Positions 11,154 to 22,202 of a stretch of DNA of 64,000 nucleotides are shown here, one piece after another. The stretch comes from Pseudomonas sp. CC6-YY-74 (GTDB taxonomy: Bacteria; Pseudomonadota; Gammaproteobacteria; Pseudomonadales; Pseudomonadaceae): positions 2,332,001 to 2,396,000 of the forward strand of contig NZ_CP019947.1 of the NCBI RefSeq assembly GCF_002025205.1. The letters are read 5' to 3'. How positions within the stretch are numbered: the stretch's first letter is position 1; each line of letters begins with the position of its first letter. The notes under the pieces are model-generated. The model was not told the origin of the DNA and made no database searches. It saw only the letters and a program-made list of their open reading frames with translations. A program made the position numbers and the translations under genes.

Positions 11154-12170
11154 TCAGCCACGGGCCGACAACGGCACCGCTCTTACCTGATCGCCGACCG
11201 CCAACTGCAAACGCTTGGCGGTCAACGGATCGACCACCAGGGTGCCGGCGGCCAGGCGGGCGGCCCCGACGGTGATGCGGCAGTCTTCGCGCTTGCGGTT
11301 GTGAATCAGGAAGGTGGTGGCATCATCGCCCGGCGTACCGATGGCCAGCACCAGTGCCTGGCTGTCACGCACCGCACGAATTTTCGCGGTTTCCGCCTCG
11401 ATGGCCGGGCCGGCGTCAAAGATGTCGACATAGCCCTGATAACTGAAGCCTTCGCCCTTGAGCATGGCCAGCGCCGGCTCGGTATCCGGGTGGACGCGGC
11501 CGATGATGTTGCGCGCGTCTTCGGAGAGGAAGCAGGTATAGAGCGGAAACTTGGGCATCAATTCGGCGATGAAGGCCTTGTTGCCGACCCCGGTCAGGTA
11601 GTCCGCCTGGCTGAATTCCATCTTGAAGAAGTGCCGACCCAGGCTTTCCCAGAATGGCGAACGGCCCTGCTCGTCGGACATGCCACGCATCTCGGCGATC
11701 ACCTTGTCGCCGAACAACTCGCGGAACTCGGCGATGAACAGCATGCGTGCCTTGGACAACAGACGACCATTGAGCCCCTTGCGGTGATCGGCGCGCAGAA
11801 ACAGCGAACACAGCTCGGAGTTGCCGGTCAGGTCGTTGGCCAGAAACAGGGTGGGAATCTGCCGGTGAATCTTCAGTTCCTGCGACGCGCTGACGGTCAA
11901 ACCCACGCGGTAGTTGTACCAGGGCTCACGCAGGCCAACCGCGCCGGCCACGGCGGAGATACCCACCACCTCGCCAGCGTCGTTTTCCAGCACGAACAGG
12001 TAATCGGCATCGGCGCGCTCGGCCTTGCCGCTGAAGGTCTTCTCCGCCCAACCAACGCGGTGCGCCAGGCGCTCCTCGTTGGCTGGCAGGGTGGTCAAGC
12101 CGGCGCCGGTAGTGCGCGCCAGATCAATCAGGGCCGAAAGATCGGCTGTGCGAACGGGACGAACGATCAT
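11154..12170 (-). CDS. aruG: Arginine N-succinyltransferase, beta subunit
   Basis: 338 aa. It pairs with AruF to transfer succinyl from succinyl-CoA to arginine (and ornithine), the first step. It contains family segments MIVRPVRTADL, LARTTGAGLTTLP and the conserved DIFDAGP. It is a paralogue of the adjacent AruF with identical length, so the pair arose by tandem duplication. It starts 11 bp after aruF ends. Confidence 0.95.
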   Translation of the reverse strand: MIVRPVRTADLSALIDLARTTGAGLTTLPANEERLAHRVGWAEKTFSGKAERADADYLFVLENDAGEVVGISAVAGAVGLREPWYNYRVGLTVSASQELKIHRQIPTLFLANDLTGNSELCSLFLRADHRKGLNGRLLSKARMLFIAEFRELFGDKVIAEMRGMSDEQGRSPFWESLGRHFFKMEFSQADYLTGVGNKAFIAELMPKFPLYTCFLSEDARNIIGRVHPDTEPALAMLKGEGFSYQGYVDIFDAGPAIEAETAKIRAVRDSQALVLAIGTPGDDATTFLIHNRKREDCRITVGAARLAAGTLVVDPLTAKRLQLAVGDQVRAVPLSARG

Positions 12171-12181
12171 GCGCTAACTCC

Positions 12182-13198
12182 TTAAACCGCAACCAGACGC
12201 ACACTGGCGCCCTCGCCGACGCCGAGTGCTTCGGCAACTGCAAGACTGAGGGTGACCGGCTTGCCAGGCACCCAATCCAGGTCCGCGACAATCGCGCGGA
12301 AATCCTGCAGCAAGCCATTGCTCACCAGATACGGCCGCCCACCCTTGATCGGCTCGCCGATCCTGACCGGCACCACGCGGCTCTGGGCGATGGAGCGAAT
12401 CCCCGAGGTGCGTGCATGCAGGGTCGGCCCGCCGTCGAAAATGTCGATGTAATGATCGGTCTCGAAGCCTTCGCGCATCAGGATGTCGAAGGTCACCTGG
12501 GCCCGCGGGTGCACCTGGCCCATGGCTTCCTGCGCGGCATCCGGCAGCAGCGGCACATAGATCGGGTAATGCGGCATCAGCTCGGCCAGAAAGGTCCGGC
12601 TCTTCAGCCCGCACAGGCGCTCGGCCTCGGCGTAGTTCATGTCGAAGAAATTGCGTCCCACGGCATCCCAGAACGGCGAATCGCCTTGCTCATCGCTGTG
12701 GCCGACAATTTCCACCACCACCGCATCGGCGAAGCGCTCCGGGTGGTTGGCGACGAACAACAAGCGCGCACGCGAGTTCAGCTCGGACCAGACACTGCCC
12801 ACCAACGCCCGCTCGACGTAAAAACTGGTCAGCAGGCTGTTACCGGTCAGGTCATGGCACAGCGAGAGCACGTGGATCTTGTTGTGGATCTTCAGCTCAC
12901 GGGAGTTGTGCACGAAGGTTTCGTTGCGAAAGCTGTAGAACGGCTCGGAATAACCGGCCGAGGCGGCAATCCCGGAGCAGCCGAGCAGGCGTCCGCTGTC
13001 GCTGTCTTCGAGGACGAAGAAATAGCTTTCTTCGCCATTGAAGCTCACCTCGGCGGCCAGCGAGGCTTCCGACGCCGCGATCTTGTCGCGCAGGCGATCG
13101 GCATCGTCTGGCAACGAAGTCACACCAACCGGGCTGTCCGCGGCGAGACGCTGCACTTCACTCAGGTCGGCCATTTGCGCGGGGCGCATCACCAGCAT
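12182..13198 (-). CDS. aruF: Arginine N-succinyltransferase, alpha subunit
   Basis: 338 aa. It has the same fold and motifs as AruG (MLVMRPAQMADL, GVTSLPDDADRL, DIFDGGPTLHART). Pseudomonads use two subunits where enteric bacteria use a single AstA. It lies 181 bp downstream of astC with a terminator-like hairpin in the gap, then runs tightly into aruG. Confidence 0.95.
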   Translation of the reverse strand: MLVMRPAQMADLSEVQRLAADSPVGVTSLPDDADRLRDKIAASEASLAAEVSFNGEESYFFVLEDSDSGRLLGCSGIAASAGYSEPFYSFRNETFVHNSRELKIHNKIHVLSLCHDLTGNSLLTSFYVERALVGSVWSELNSRARLLFVANHPERFADAVVVEIVGHSDEQGDSPFWDAVGRNFFDMNYAEAERLCGLKSRTFLAELMPHYPIYVPLLPDAAQEAMGQVHPRAQVTFDILMREGFETDHYIDIFDGGPTLHARTSGIRSIAQSRVVPVRIGEPIKGGRPYLVSNGLLQDFRAIVADLDWVPGKPVTLSLAVAEALGVGEGASVRLVAV

Positions 13199-13211
13199 GG
13201 TGTCACTCCTT

Positions 13212-13254
13212 TCTCAATAAAAACTCCAGGCCGCTCATCGCGAACCGCCTGGAG
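13212..13254 (-). terminator. Terminator-like hairpin between astC and aruF
   Basis: On the minus strand an 8-bp stem (CTCCAGGC, 15-nt loop, GCCTGGAG) is followed directly by TTTTTATTG. This is the form of a rho-independent terminator, placed 26-56 bp upstream of the aruF start and downstream of astC. It could end a separate astC transcript or attenuate read-through. Confidence 0.65.
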
Positions 13255-13379
13255 AAACTGCAACCCGAAGGCCACAGCACACATGGAGATAGTCATCCCT
13301 GGAAGTAGCTCGGCTTATCCATAAGCCAAGCAAGCGCAGCCCGTGGCGATCAAAAGCGGATCGCCAGCGGACTGTCGAC

Positions 13380-14768
<1,389 letters not shown>

Positions 14769-14862
14769 TTAAATGCTGTTCGCCACGCACGGGCACAACT
14801 CGGGCAATTTCCTCACAAGCTGACCAGCCAGTTTTTGGGCCTAATTCAACGCCGCGCGGGCG

Positions 14863-15096
14863 AGCAGGCCGTTGAAAAAACGTAGGCGAGGCAGCCGAGA
14901 CAAGGCCAAAACAGGCGAGGAAGCGGACTGGGCTCGCACTCGAGTTTACGAGCTGTAAATGAGCATGACTCGCGGCGCTCACCCCTACGGGGTCGCACCT
15001 AGGCGGCCCCGCTAAAGCGCGTTAGCCGCAAGCGACTTGCCGCGCCTGTTTTTAACGCCGTATCGGCAACGTAGCTAGTTTTTCAACCGCCTGCTA
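14863..15096. repeat. Palindromic repeat family B, copy B1, abutting the patatin gene stop codon
   Basis: About 234 bp. The left end AGCAGGCCGTTGAAAAAA and the right end on the minus strand TAGCAGGCGGTTGAAAAA form terminal inverted repeats. An inner block (GAGTTTACGAGCTGTAAATGAGC) is shared with B2. The TAG stop of the patatin gene (15094-15096) is the first three bases of the right terminus. Together with the two ArgR sites it fills the 493-bp gap between the patatin gene and astC. Confidence 0.8.
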
Positions 15097-16296
15097 AGCC
15101 GTTATCAGCTGCCCCTGCACCACTGGCGGGCGGGCCAGGCCGAGGAAATCGCTCAAGGCGACTTTCTGCGCTATCGCATCCTGATACCCCAGCTCGATCA
15201 GCTCGTTGCAATAGCCGGCCTCGAACAGCAGATAGCTGAGCACACCCGCACCGCTGACCTTGGTCGCCCCCGGCCCACGTAGGAACAGGCGCAGCGCCGC
15301 CGGCATTTCATGGCGATGACGGGCGGCGATCGCATCCAGCGGCTGGCTCGGCGAAATCACCAGCACCTCCACCGGATTGAGCCCCAGGCCACGCGGGCGC
15401 TGCTCCGGCGGGATCAGTTTGCTCATCAGGTTGAGCCGTTCGAGCAGTTCGATATCGCCTTCCAGACTGTCAATAAAGGTGCTGTTGAGCATATGTCCGC
15501 CGATTTGCGCCAGACTCGGCGGCTTGACGGCCTGTACCGCAGCAGTGACAGCGCTACCGTGCTCAGCCTGGGGGTTATGACTGACGCCAACCACCAACAC
15601 CCGGGTAGCGCCCAGGTGCAATGCCGGACTGATCGGGGCGGACTGACGCACGGCGCCGTCGCCAAAATATTCGCGGTTGATCTTCACCGCCGGAAACAGC
15701 AGCGGGATGGAAGAGCTGGCCAGTAGATGATCGACGGACAAACGGGTCGGTACGCCGACCCGACGATGGCGCATCCAGGGATCGATGGTGGCGCGCCCTT
15801 GATAGAAGGTCACGGCATGCCCGGACTCGTAGCCGAACGCCGTCACCGCCACCGCGCGCAACTGGCGCTGGCGCACCGCGGCCGCGATCCCGGAGAAATC
15901 CAGCTCGCGCTGGATCAATTCGCGCAGCGGCGAACTGTCGAGTAGCGCCACCGGCACCTGACCACCCAAGCCGAGTACGCTGTGGCCGATGAAGCGGCTG
16001 GCCTGACGCAAGACCCCCAACCAGTCGCTGCGATACACCTGATGCGTATGAAACCCCTGCCAGACACTGGTCAGACGACGCACCGCTTCGGAAAAATGCA
16101 ATGCCCCGCACGCCAGGCCGACCGCATTGATCGCCCCCGCCGAGGTCCCGACAATCACCGGAAAGGGATTTTGCGTGGGATCCGGCAACAAATCTGCAAT
16201 CGCCGCCAGCACGCCGACCTGATAAGCCGCCCGCGCGCCGCCGCCGGAAAGAATCAGCCCGGTTACCGGCTCGCGGGAGGGAGCGTTTGACGTCAT
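15094..16296 (-). CDS. Patatin-like phospholipase
   Basis: 400 aa. It has the patatin Ser-Asp dyad signature: oxyanion loop SGGGARAAYQ near the N-terminus, nucleophile elbow GTSAG, and the DGAVRQ aspartate motif. Proteins of this family hydrolyse phospholipids or acyl esters. There is no signal peptide, so it is probably cytoplasmic or membrane-associated. I chose ATG 16296 (GGAA upstream) over a longer open frame that runs toward repeat B2. The stop codon is part of repeat B1. Confidence 0.88.
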   Translation of the reverse strand: MTSNAPSREPVTGLILSGGGARAAYQVGVLAAIADLLPDPTQNPFPVIVGTSAGAINAVGLACGALHFSEAVRRLTSVWQGFHTHQVYRSDWLGVLRQASRFIGHSVLGLGGQVPVALLDSSPLRELIQRELDFSGIAAAVRQRQLRAVAVTAFGYESGHAVTFYQGRATIDPWMRHRRVGVPTRLSVDHLLASSSIPLLFPAVKINREYFGDGAVRQSAPISPALHLGATRVLVVGVSHNPQAEHGSAVTAAVQAVKPPSLAQIGGHMLNSTFIDSLEGDIELLERLNLMSKLIPPEQRPRGLGLNPVEVLVISPSQPLDAIAARHRHEMPAALRLFLRGPGATKVSGAGVLSYLLFEAGYCNELIELGYQDAIAQKVALSDFLGLARPPVVQGQLITA

Positions 16297-16363
16297 AGGG
16301 AATTCCGAATTTCCGTGTGATTGGTTGGCCGGGGCGAACCGCGCAGGTGGCAACCCAGGCGCC

Positions 16364-16509
16364 TAACAGGCCGTTGAAAAATGTAGGCGAGGCAGCCGAG
16401 ACAAGGCAAAAGCAGGCGAGAAAGCGGAGTTTACGAGCTGTAAATGAGCATTCCGAGCCTGTTTTTAACACCGTATCGGCAACGTAGGTAGCTTTTCAAC
16501 GGCCTGCTA
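16364..16509. repeat. Palindromic repeat family B, copy B2, abutting the htrB stop codon
   Basis: About 146 bp, the simplest copy. The left end is TAACAGGCCGTTGAAAAA and the right end on the minus strand is TAGCAGGCCGTTGAAAAG, near-perfect inverted repeats each beginning with TA. The inner block matches B1. The htrB stop TAG (16507-16509) is the right terminus. It occupies most of the gap between the patatin gene and htrB. Confidence 0.85.
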
Positions 16510-17436
16510 ACCGCGGCGCTTCTGGTACATCTTCGCCTCGCCGGCCGGGCGCGTCTTGAAGCGACGGTGGGCCCACAGGTACTGCTCGGGCTGCTGACGA
16601 ATCGCCGCCTCGATCCACTGATTGACCCGCAAACAGTCGGCTTCCTCGCTCTCCCCGGGGAAATCGGCCAGCGGCGGGTGCACCACCACCTTATAGCCGG
16701 AGCCGTCGGCCAGCCGTGTCTGGGTGAAGGGAATCACCCGCGCCCGGCCCAGGCGGGCGAACTTGCTGGTCGCCGTCACAGTCGCGGCCGGCACGCCGAA
16801 CAGCGGCACGAAAATACTGCGCTGCGCGCCATAATCCTGATCCGGCGCGTACCAGATCACCTTGCCGGCGCGCAGCAACTTGAGCGTGCCGCGCACATCA
16901 TTGCGCTCGATCACCCCCTGCAGACGCTGCTCGCGACCACGGCGCTGGACATAGTCAAACACGGGGCTCTTGTGTGGCCGGTACATGCCATACATAGGCT
17001 GCTGCATGCCCAGCAGACCACCGCCCATTTCCAGGGTAGTGAAGTGCAAGGCCATCAGCAGCACGCCCTGCCCTTCGGCCTCGGCCGCGCGCAGATGCTC
17101 AAGCCCCTCGACCTGACCCTGCTTGGCCAGCCGCGCCGCCGGCCACCACCAGCTGATGGCCATCTCGAAGAAGGTCATGCCGGTCGAGGCGAAGTTCTCG
17201 CGCAACAAGCTGGCGCGCTCGCTGGCCGACAACTCGGGGAAACACAGCTCCAGGTTGTGCGCGGCAATCGCCCGGCGCGAACTGGCCAGGTGATACATCA
17301 CGCCGCCAAGCCGGCGCCCCAGCCACATCAACAGCGAGTAAGGCAACAGCGCGAGCAGCCAGAGCAGGCCAAGTCCCAGCCATAACAGCCAGAAGCGTGG
17401 ATGCAGGAAATAAGCACGAAAGACTGGACGATCCAT
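16507..17436 (-). CDS. htrB: Lipid A biosynthesis late acyltransferase (LpxL/HtrB family)
   Basis: 309 aa. It is an inner-membrane acyltransferase that adds a secondary acyl chain to lipid A. An N-terminal membrane segment (about 14-38) is followed by the catalytic HX4E motif HFTTLE and the RNDVRGTLKLLRAGKVIWYAPDQD region typical of the family (part shown). It is divergent from minC, an arrangement also seen in P. aeruginosa. The stop codon lies on repeat B2. Confidence 0.92.
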   Translation of the reverse strand: MDRPVFRAYFLHPRFWLLWLGLGLLWLLALLPYSLLMWLGRRLGGVMYHLASSRRAIAAHNLELCFPELSASERASLLRENFASTGMTFFEMAISWWWPAARLAKQGQVEGLEHLRAAEAEGQGVLLMALHFTTLEMGGGLLGMQQPMYGMYRPHKSPVFDYVQRRGREQRLQGVIERNDVRGTLKLLRAGKVIWYAPDQDYGAQRSIFVPLFGVPAATVTATSKFARLGRARVIPFTQTRLADGSGYKVVVHPPLADFPGESEEADCLRVNQWIEAAIRQQPEQYLWAHRRFKTRPAGEAKMYQKRRG

Positions 17437-17591
17437 CTACGATTCCGTAGCAATGCATAAAGCCCGGCATTCTAGCACCGGCGTTTTAGCATAAGTTGTG
17501 CAAAGACTCGGCCCGGCTTGCAGCCCAGCGGGGTTATCGCTATAAGTCCGGGCTACTTTCGTCACGACCGACAAGGCGTATCAGGCAGACC

Positions 17592-18332
17592 ATGAGCCAA
17601 GCCGATCTACTCGAGCAAGACCCCGTATTCCAGCTCAAGGGCAGCATGCTGGCCATCACTGTGCTGGAACTGGCGCACAACGACCTCGTGCGCCTCGACC
17701 AGCAACTGGCCGCGAAAGTCGCCCAGGCGCCGAACTTCTTCAGCAATACCCCACTGATATTGGCTCTGGACAAGTTGCCGGATGGCGAAGGCAGCCTCGA
17801 CCTGGGCGCCTTGGTGACCCTGTGCCGCAGCCATGGCCTGCGTACCCTGGCCGTGCGCGCCCACCGTGAAGACGACATCGTCGCCGCCAGCGCCCTGGAT
17901 TTACCGGTGCTGCCGCCGTCCGGCGCACGCGAACGGCCGATCGATCCGACCGGCGGTAGCGCATCAGCGAAAAAACCGGAAAAGCCCGCAGAGCCCGAGC
18001 TCAGGCCGAGCAAGATCATCACCAGCCCGGTGCGCGGCGGCCAGCAGATCTACGCCCAGGGCGGCGACCTGATCGTCCTGGCGCCGGTCAGCTCCGGCGC
18101 GGAACTTCTCGCCGATGGCAACATCCATGTTTACGCGCCCATGCGCGGCCGCGCCCTGGCCGGCATCAAGGGCAACACCAAGGCACGCATCTTCTGCCAG
18201 CAAATGGGCGCGGAATTGCTCTCCATCGCCGGCCAATACAAGGTCGCCGAAGACCTGCGCCGTGACCCTTTATGGGGCGAGGCGGTGCATGTCAGCTTGT
18301 CGGGTGACGTGTTGAACATCACCCGCCTTTAA
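17592..18332 (+). CDS. minC: Septum site-determining protein MinC
   Basis: 246 aa. MinC inhibits FtsZ polymerisation away from midcell. It has an N-terminal MinC domain (about 8-105), a variable linker rich in Ala/Lys/Pro, and a C-terminal beta-helical domain (about 140-240) with RGGQQIYA and [19 protein letters not shown] that binds MinD. ATG 17592 is chosen because the open frame further upstream has no ribosome site and is not conserved in character. It is first in minCDE. Confidence 0.95.
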   Translation: MSQADLLEQDPVFQLKGSMLAITVLELAHNDLVRLDQQLAAKVAQAPNFFSNTPLILALDKLPDGEGSLDLGALVTLCRSHGLRTLAVRAHREDDIVAASALDLPVLPPSGARERPIDPTGGSASAKKPEKPAEPELRPSKIITSPVRGGQQIYAQGGDLIVLAPVSSGAELLADGNIHVYAPMRGRALAGIKGNTKARIFCQQMGAELLSIAGQYKVAEDLRRDPLWGEAVHVSLSGDVLNITRL

Positions 18333-18430
18333 CGGATACTGCCGCCAATTTTCAGGGACATAAAAAGGCATCTGGAAGCCGCATATGGCTGTCGGATTCC
18401 CGTCTTTCTTCACATTTGGGGTGAATCACC

Positions 18431-19243
18431 TTGGCCAAGATCATCGTAGTCACTTCCGGCAAGGGTGGCGTGGGTAAAACCACCACCAGCGCCGCCATCG
18501 GTACCGGCCTCGCCTTGCGCGGGCACAAAACTGTCATCGTCGACTTCGACGTCGGTTTGCGTAACCTCGACCTGATCATGGGCTGCGAACGGCGTGTGGT
18601 GTATGACTTCGTCAACGTGGTCAACGGCGAAGCCACACTGAGCCAGGCGCTGATCAAGGACAAGCGCCTGGAAAACCTCTATGTGCTGGCTGCCAGCCAG
18701 ACCCGTGACAAAGACGCGCTGACCGAAGAAGGCGTGGAAAAAGTCATCAACGAACTGCGCGAAAACTTCGAATACGTGGTCTGCGACTCGCCGGCCGGTA
18801 TCGAAAAAGGCGCGCACCTGGCGATGTACTTCGCCGATGAAGCCATTGTCGTGACCAACCCCGAGGTTTCCTCGGTGCGTGACTCCGACCGCATGCTCGG
18901 CCTGCTGGCGAGCAAATCGCGGCGCGCCGTGAAAGGCGAAGAGCCGATCAAGGAGCACCTGCTGCTGACTCGCTACAACCCCGAGCGCGTGACTCGTGGT
19001 GAAATGCTCGGTGTGGAAGACGTCGAGGAAATCCTCGCCATCCGCCTGCTCGGCGTTATCCCGGAATCGCAAGCCGTGTTGAAAGCGTCCAACCAGGGCG
19101 TACCGGTCATCCTTGACGACCAAAGCGACGCCGGCCAGGCCTACAGCGATGCCGTCGACCGTCTGCTCGGCAAGGAAGTTGCCCATCGCTTTCTCGATGT
19201 GCAGAAGAAAGGACTCATGCAACGCTTGTTTGGAGCTCGCTAA
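18431..19243 (+). CDS. minD: Septum site-determining ATPase MinD
   Basis: 270 aa. It has a deviant Walker A motif [10 protein letters not shown] (about 10-19) and a C-terminal amphipathic membrane-targeting helix ([12 protein letters not shown]). It recruits MinC to the membrane and oscillates with MinE. The start codon is TTG at 18431, with a GGGGTG-type ribosome site just upstream; there is no in-frame ATG that preserves the conserved [12 protein letters not shown] start. The stop overlaps the minE start (TAATG). Confidence 0.97.
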   Translation: MAKIIVVTSGKGGVGKTTTSAAIGTGLALRGHKTVIVDFDVGLRNLDLIMGCERRVVYDFVNVVNGEATLSQALIKDKRLENLYVLAASQTRDKDALTEEGVEKVINELRENFEYVVCDSPAGIEKGAHLAMYFADEAIVVTNPEVSSVRDSDRMLGLLASKSRRAVKGEEPIKEHLLLTRYNPERVTRGEMLGVEDVEEILAIRLLGVIPESQAVLKASNQGVPVILDDQSDAGQAYSDAVDRLLGKEVAHRFLDVQKKGLMQRLFGAR

Positions 19244-19497
19244 TGAATATTTTTGACTTCTTTCGTGAACGCAAAAAGGAACCCACTGCGTCCATTGCGA
19301 AAGAGCGCCTGCAGATCATCGTCGCCCACGAGCGCGGCCAGCGCAGCCAGCCGGATTACCTGCCGGCCCTGCAAAAAGAACTGGTCGAGGTGATTCGCAA
19401 GTACGTCAACATCGAATCGGATAACGTGCAGGTCGCCTTGGAAAATCAAGGCAGCTGCTCGATCCTGGAACTCAACATCACCCTGCCGGATCGTTAA
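19243..19497 (+). CDS. minE: Cell division topological specificity factor MinE
   Basis: 84 aa. It has the N-terminal MinD-interacting/membrane helix ([12 protein letters not shown]) and a C-terminal dimer domain. It stimulates MinD ATPase and restricts MinCD to the poles. It is translationally coupled to minD by the TAATG overlap. Confidence 0.97.
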   Translation: MNIFDFFRERKKEPTASIAKERLQIIVAHERGQRSQPDYLPALQKELVEVIRKYVNIESDNVQVALENQGSCSILELNITLPDR

Positions 19498-19526
19498 AAT
19501 CGATTTTTGCGGCAAAGCCTGAATAG

Positions 19527-19556
19527 ATGGCGGTCCTTGAGGGCCGCCATTTCATT
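19527..19556 (+). terminator. Terminator after minCDE
   Basis: ATGGCGGTCC pairs with GGGCCGCCAT (one mismatch/wobble) around a 4-nt loop and is followed by TTTCATT. It lies 30 bp after the minE stop and before rluA. Confidence 0.75.
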
Positions 19557-19635
19557 CCAGAAGCCTGCACTCTTTGTGGGAACGCCGCCCGGCCCCTCCT
19601 ACCACTAGCCTCAAAGCCTCTATTCAAGAAGCCCC

Positions 19636-20271
19636 ATGCCGCTCAGCCAAATCGAAATTCTCCACCAGGACGCCGCCCTGCTGGTGATCAACAAGCCCAC
19701 CCTGCTGCTCTCGGTGCCCGGTCGTGCCGATGACAACAAGGATTGCCTGGTCACCCGCCTGCAGGACAACGGCTTCCCGGAAGCGCGTATCGTTCATCGC
19801 CTGGACTGGGAAACCTCGGGCATCATCGTCCTCGCGCGCGACGTCGACAGCCACCGCGAACTGTCGCGCCAGTTCCACGACCGCGAGACCGAAAAAGCCT
19901 ACATCGCCCTGTGCTGGGGCCAGCCCGAGGCGGACAGTGGCAGCATCGACCTGCCGCTGCGCTACGACCCACCGAGCAAACCGCGGCATGTGGTCGACCA
20001 TGAACTGGGCAAACACGCCCTGACCCACTGGCGCGTGCTTGAGCGCTATGGCGATTACTGCCGGGTCGAACTGACGCCGATCACCGGCCGTTCGCACCAG
20101 CTGCGCGTCCACATGCTGTCGATCGGCCACCCGCTGCTCGGTGACTCCCTCTACGCCCCCCCGCAAGCCCTGGTCGCTTATCCACGCCTGTGCCTGCACG
20201 CCTGCATGCTCGGCCTGACCCACCCACAAAGTGGCGAACGCCTGCGCTTCGACTGCCCCGCACCGTTCTAG
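19636..20271 (+). CDS. rluA: Pseudouridine synthase RluA (23S rRNA U746 / tRNA U32 type)
   Basis: 211 aa. The RluA-family catalytic motif HRLDWETSG contains the active-site Asp. The short length without an S4 domain, and the position directly after minCDE, fit RluA, the dual-specificity enzyme. Later motifs ITGRSHQLRVHM and IGHPLLGDSLY are also typical. Confidence 0.9.
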   Translation: MPLSQIEILHQDAALLVINKPTLLLSVPGRADDNKDCLVTRLQDNGFPEARIVHRLDWETSGIIVLARDVDSHRELSRQFHDRETEKAYIALCWGQPEADSGSIDLPLRYDPPSKPRHVVDHELGKHALTHWRVLERYGDYCRVELTPITGRSHQLRVHMLSIGHPLLGDSLYAPPQALVAYPRLCLHACMLGLTHPQSGERLRFDCPAPF

Positions 20272-20298
20272 CGATCAGCGCCAAACGAGCGGACACCG

Positions 20299-20545
20299 CA
20301 ACCCCCTGTAGGAGGCGCGCCCCGCGGCGATGGCGGACAACGTCCGCCCCACAAGCAAATGCATCGCGCCGGGTCGGCCCTCCTACAAGAGCAACGGACA
20401 GCGCAACCCCCTGCAGGAGAGCCGCGCCCGTTGCTGACGGGCCTGCGGCATTTCCCACATCCATGTGGGTCACGCGCCGCTGGCGATGGCGGACAACCTC
20501 CGATCCACACACGAATGCATCACGCCGGGCCGGCCTACACCAGCT
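20299..20545. repeat. Two imperfect direct repeats between rluA and the sensor kinase
   Basis: Unit 1 (20299-20379) and unit 2 (20404-20545) share CGCAACCCCCTG(T/C)AGGAG at the left. To the right they share GGCGATGGCGGACAAC, AATGCATC(G/A)CGCCGGG and CGGCC. Unit 2 carries about 50 extra bases, including a CCCACATCCATGTGGG palindrome. The TGTAGGAG-type start resembles common Pseudomonas extragenic repeats. Confidence 0.7.
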
Positions 20546-20555
20546 GCCGGCCCGC

Positions 20556-20586
20556 AGCCCGGATGAGCTCCGGGCTAATCCGGGGG
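20556..20586. repeat. REP-like hairpin downstream of the sensor kinase gene
   Basis: AGCCCGGA / TCCGGGCT inverted repeat with a 5-nt loop, followed by a further AATCCGGGG. It is located just past the sensor kinase stop. The same motif type (GCCCGGAT..AATCCGGGC) recurs at 43687-43714. Confidence 0.6.
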
Positions 20587-20594
20587 AATGCCGT

Positions 20595-22199
20595 TCACTC
20601 CTGCTTGCGCGGCCATACCAGGCTGAACTTTGCCCCACCCAGGGCTTCGCTGTGGCTGATCTGGGCGCGACCGCCGTGCCAGTAGATGATCCGGCGCACG
20701 ATCGACAGGCCCAGGCCATGTCCGCCGGAGGCGCGGGTACGGCTGTCGTCCAGACGCAGGAAGGGGTTGAAGATGCGCTCCCAGGCGTCATCCGGCACTC
20801 CGGGGCCGTCATCCTCGACATCCACGCGGCAGCGCTGCTGGCCGACCTGGTAACTCACCCGCACCCGCGATTCGGCGTGGCGCATGGCATTGCTCACCAG
20901 GTTCTGCAAGGCGCGATGCAGGTAGCGCAATTCCGCCTCGACCAGCGCCCCGCTGCCATCCAGGGCATCGAGTGCCGGGCCGCGCTCGACCCGCACACCG
21001 GCGCGCAGCGGCGCCAGTTCGTCGATTACCTGGTCGATCAGCTGACCGAGGTCGACCTGCTGGAAGTTCAGCGCCGGCGCGCCCTGTTCCAGGCGCGCAT
21101 AGGTCAGCATCTCGTCGACCAGCTTGTCGAGATCCTGGATATCGCTGTCCATGCCGTCCATGTATTTGCGCCGCGCCGTCTCGTTCTCGGCGTCGCCGAT
21201 CATCTCCAGGCCGAAGCGCAGCCGCGCCACCGGCGTGCGCAGCTCATGGGACACCGCCTGCACCATTTCCCGCTGAATGCTCAAGGAGCGCTGCAAGTGC
21301 TCGGCCATGGCATTGAACGCCGCCGCCAGCCGCCCCACCGAATCGGTGCCGCGGCTCGGCACCCGCGCATCCAGGCGACCACTGGCGATCCGCGTAGCGG
21401 CGCCCTCCAACCCCCCCAGGCGCTGCTCCAGGGGTCGCACCAGCAGATAGACCGTCAAGCCGATCAGGCTCAAGCCCAGCACCCCGATCAACACCAGCAA
21501 CTGCGCCGGGTAGGGGCTCATCTGATACAGCGGGCCGATTTCCAGCACCCAGGATGAACCGGAAATACCAGAGAACACATGAATACTGTCGCCGCCCTTG
21601 CCCAGCGCCATCACCGTGTCGCCCTCGTCCACCCGTCGGCGCTGGTCGACGTCCAGATTCGCCTGCTCGAGGCTGACCAGGTGCAGATCGAAACCGAACT
21701 GTTTGGCCTCTTTTATCTCAGCCAATCGCTGCGGCTGTTCGGCCAGCGGATAGCGGATCAACTCGTCGATCAGCAGAAACACCGTCGCCCGCGCCAGCTG
21801 TTCGCTGATCTGCTGCACCTCGCCGCTCAGCAGCAGCTGCTGCGGTTCGTCGACCTGGCTATAGACGGTCGCGGCATGCGGGCCGGTTTGCCGCACCAAC
21901 ACCTGGCCCCGCTTGAGGCGGTTGCGCTCACCGCTATCGAGCGGGGCCTCGGCCACCGACTGGATGGTCAGCGGGATGCCCAGCAGGCGCGACCACAGCA
22001 CCACGGAACGACGCCGCTCGAGCTCGCTCATCGGCGCCAGGTTGTCGGCCATCAGGCGGAAGGTGCCACGCGCCAGGCGCTCGCGGTATTGCTCCGAGCG
22101 CACCTCGTTGACCAGGTGCAGGGTGCCGACGCCGAGCAGCGCCACCAGCACCAGCACCGCCAGCATGCCGGCATAAATGCGCAGAAAGATCGAGTTCAT
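20595..22199 (-). CDS. RstB-like sensor histidine kinase
   Basis: 534 aa. It has TM1 (about 8-30), a periplasmic sensor region (about 31-230), TM2 (about 232-254), HAMP (about 255-305), a phosphoacceptor His318 in QAVSHELRTP, an N box (LVSNAMRHAES) and G boxes (DDGPGVP; GGHGLGLSIV). It pairs with the response regulator upstream. The ATG is 3 bp from the end of repeat element C, and the 20 nt before it contain no Shine-Dalgarno sequence, so expression may be weakened. A two-component pair next to nrdA is also known in P. aeruginosa. Confidence 0.88.
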   Translation of the reverse strand: MNSIFLRIYAGMLAVLVLVALLGVGTLHLVNEVRSEQYRERLARGTFRLMADNLAPMSELERRRSVVLWSRLLGIPLTIQSVAEAPLDSGERNRLKRGQVLVRQTGPHAATVYSQVDEPQQLLLSGEVQQISEQLARATVFLLIDELIRYPLAEQPQRLAEIKEAKQFGFDLHLVSLEQANLDVDQRRRVDEGDTVMALGKGGDSIHVFSGISGSSWVLEIGPLYQMSPYPAQLLVLIGVLGLSLIGLTVYLLVRPLEQRLGGLEGAATRIASGRLDARVPSRGTDSVGRLAAAFNAMAEHLQRSLSIQREMVQAVSHELRTPVARLRFGLEMIGDAENETARRKYMDGMDSDIQDLDKLVDEMLTYARLEQGAPALNFQQVDLGQLIDQVIDELAPLRAGVRVERGPALDALDGSGALVEAELRYLHRALQNLVSNAMRHAESRVRVSYQVGQQRCRVDVEDDGPGVPDDAWERIFNPFLRLDDSRTRASGGHGLGLSIVRRIIYWHGGRAQISHSEALGGAKFSLVWPRKQE

Positions 22200-22202
22200 A
22201 TT

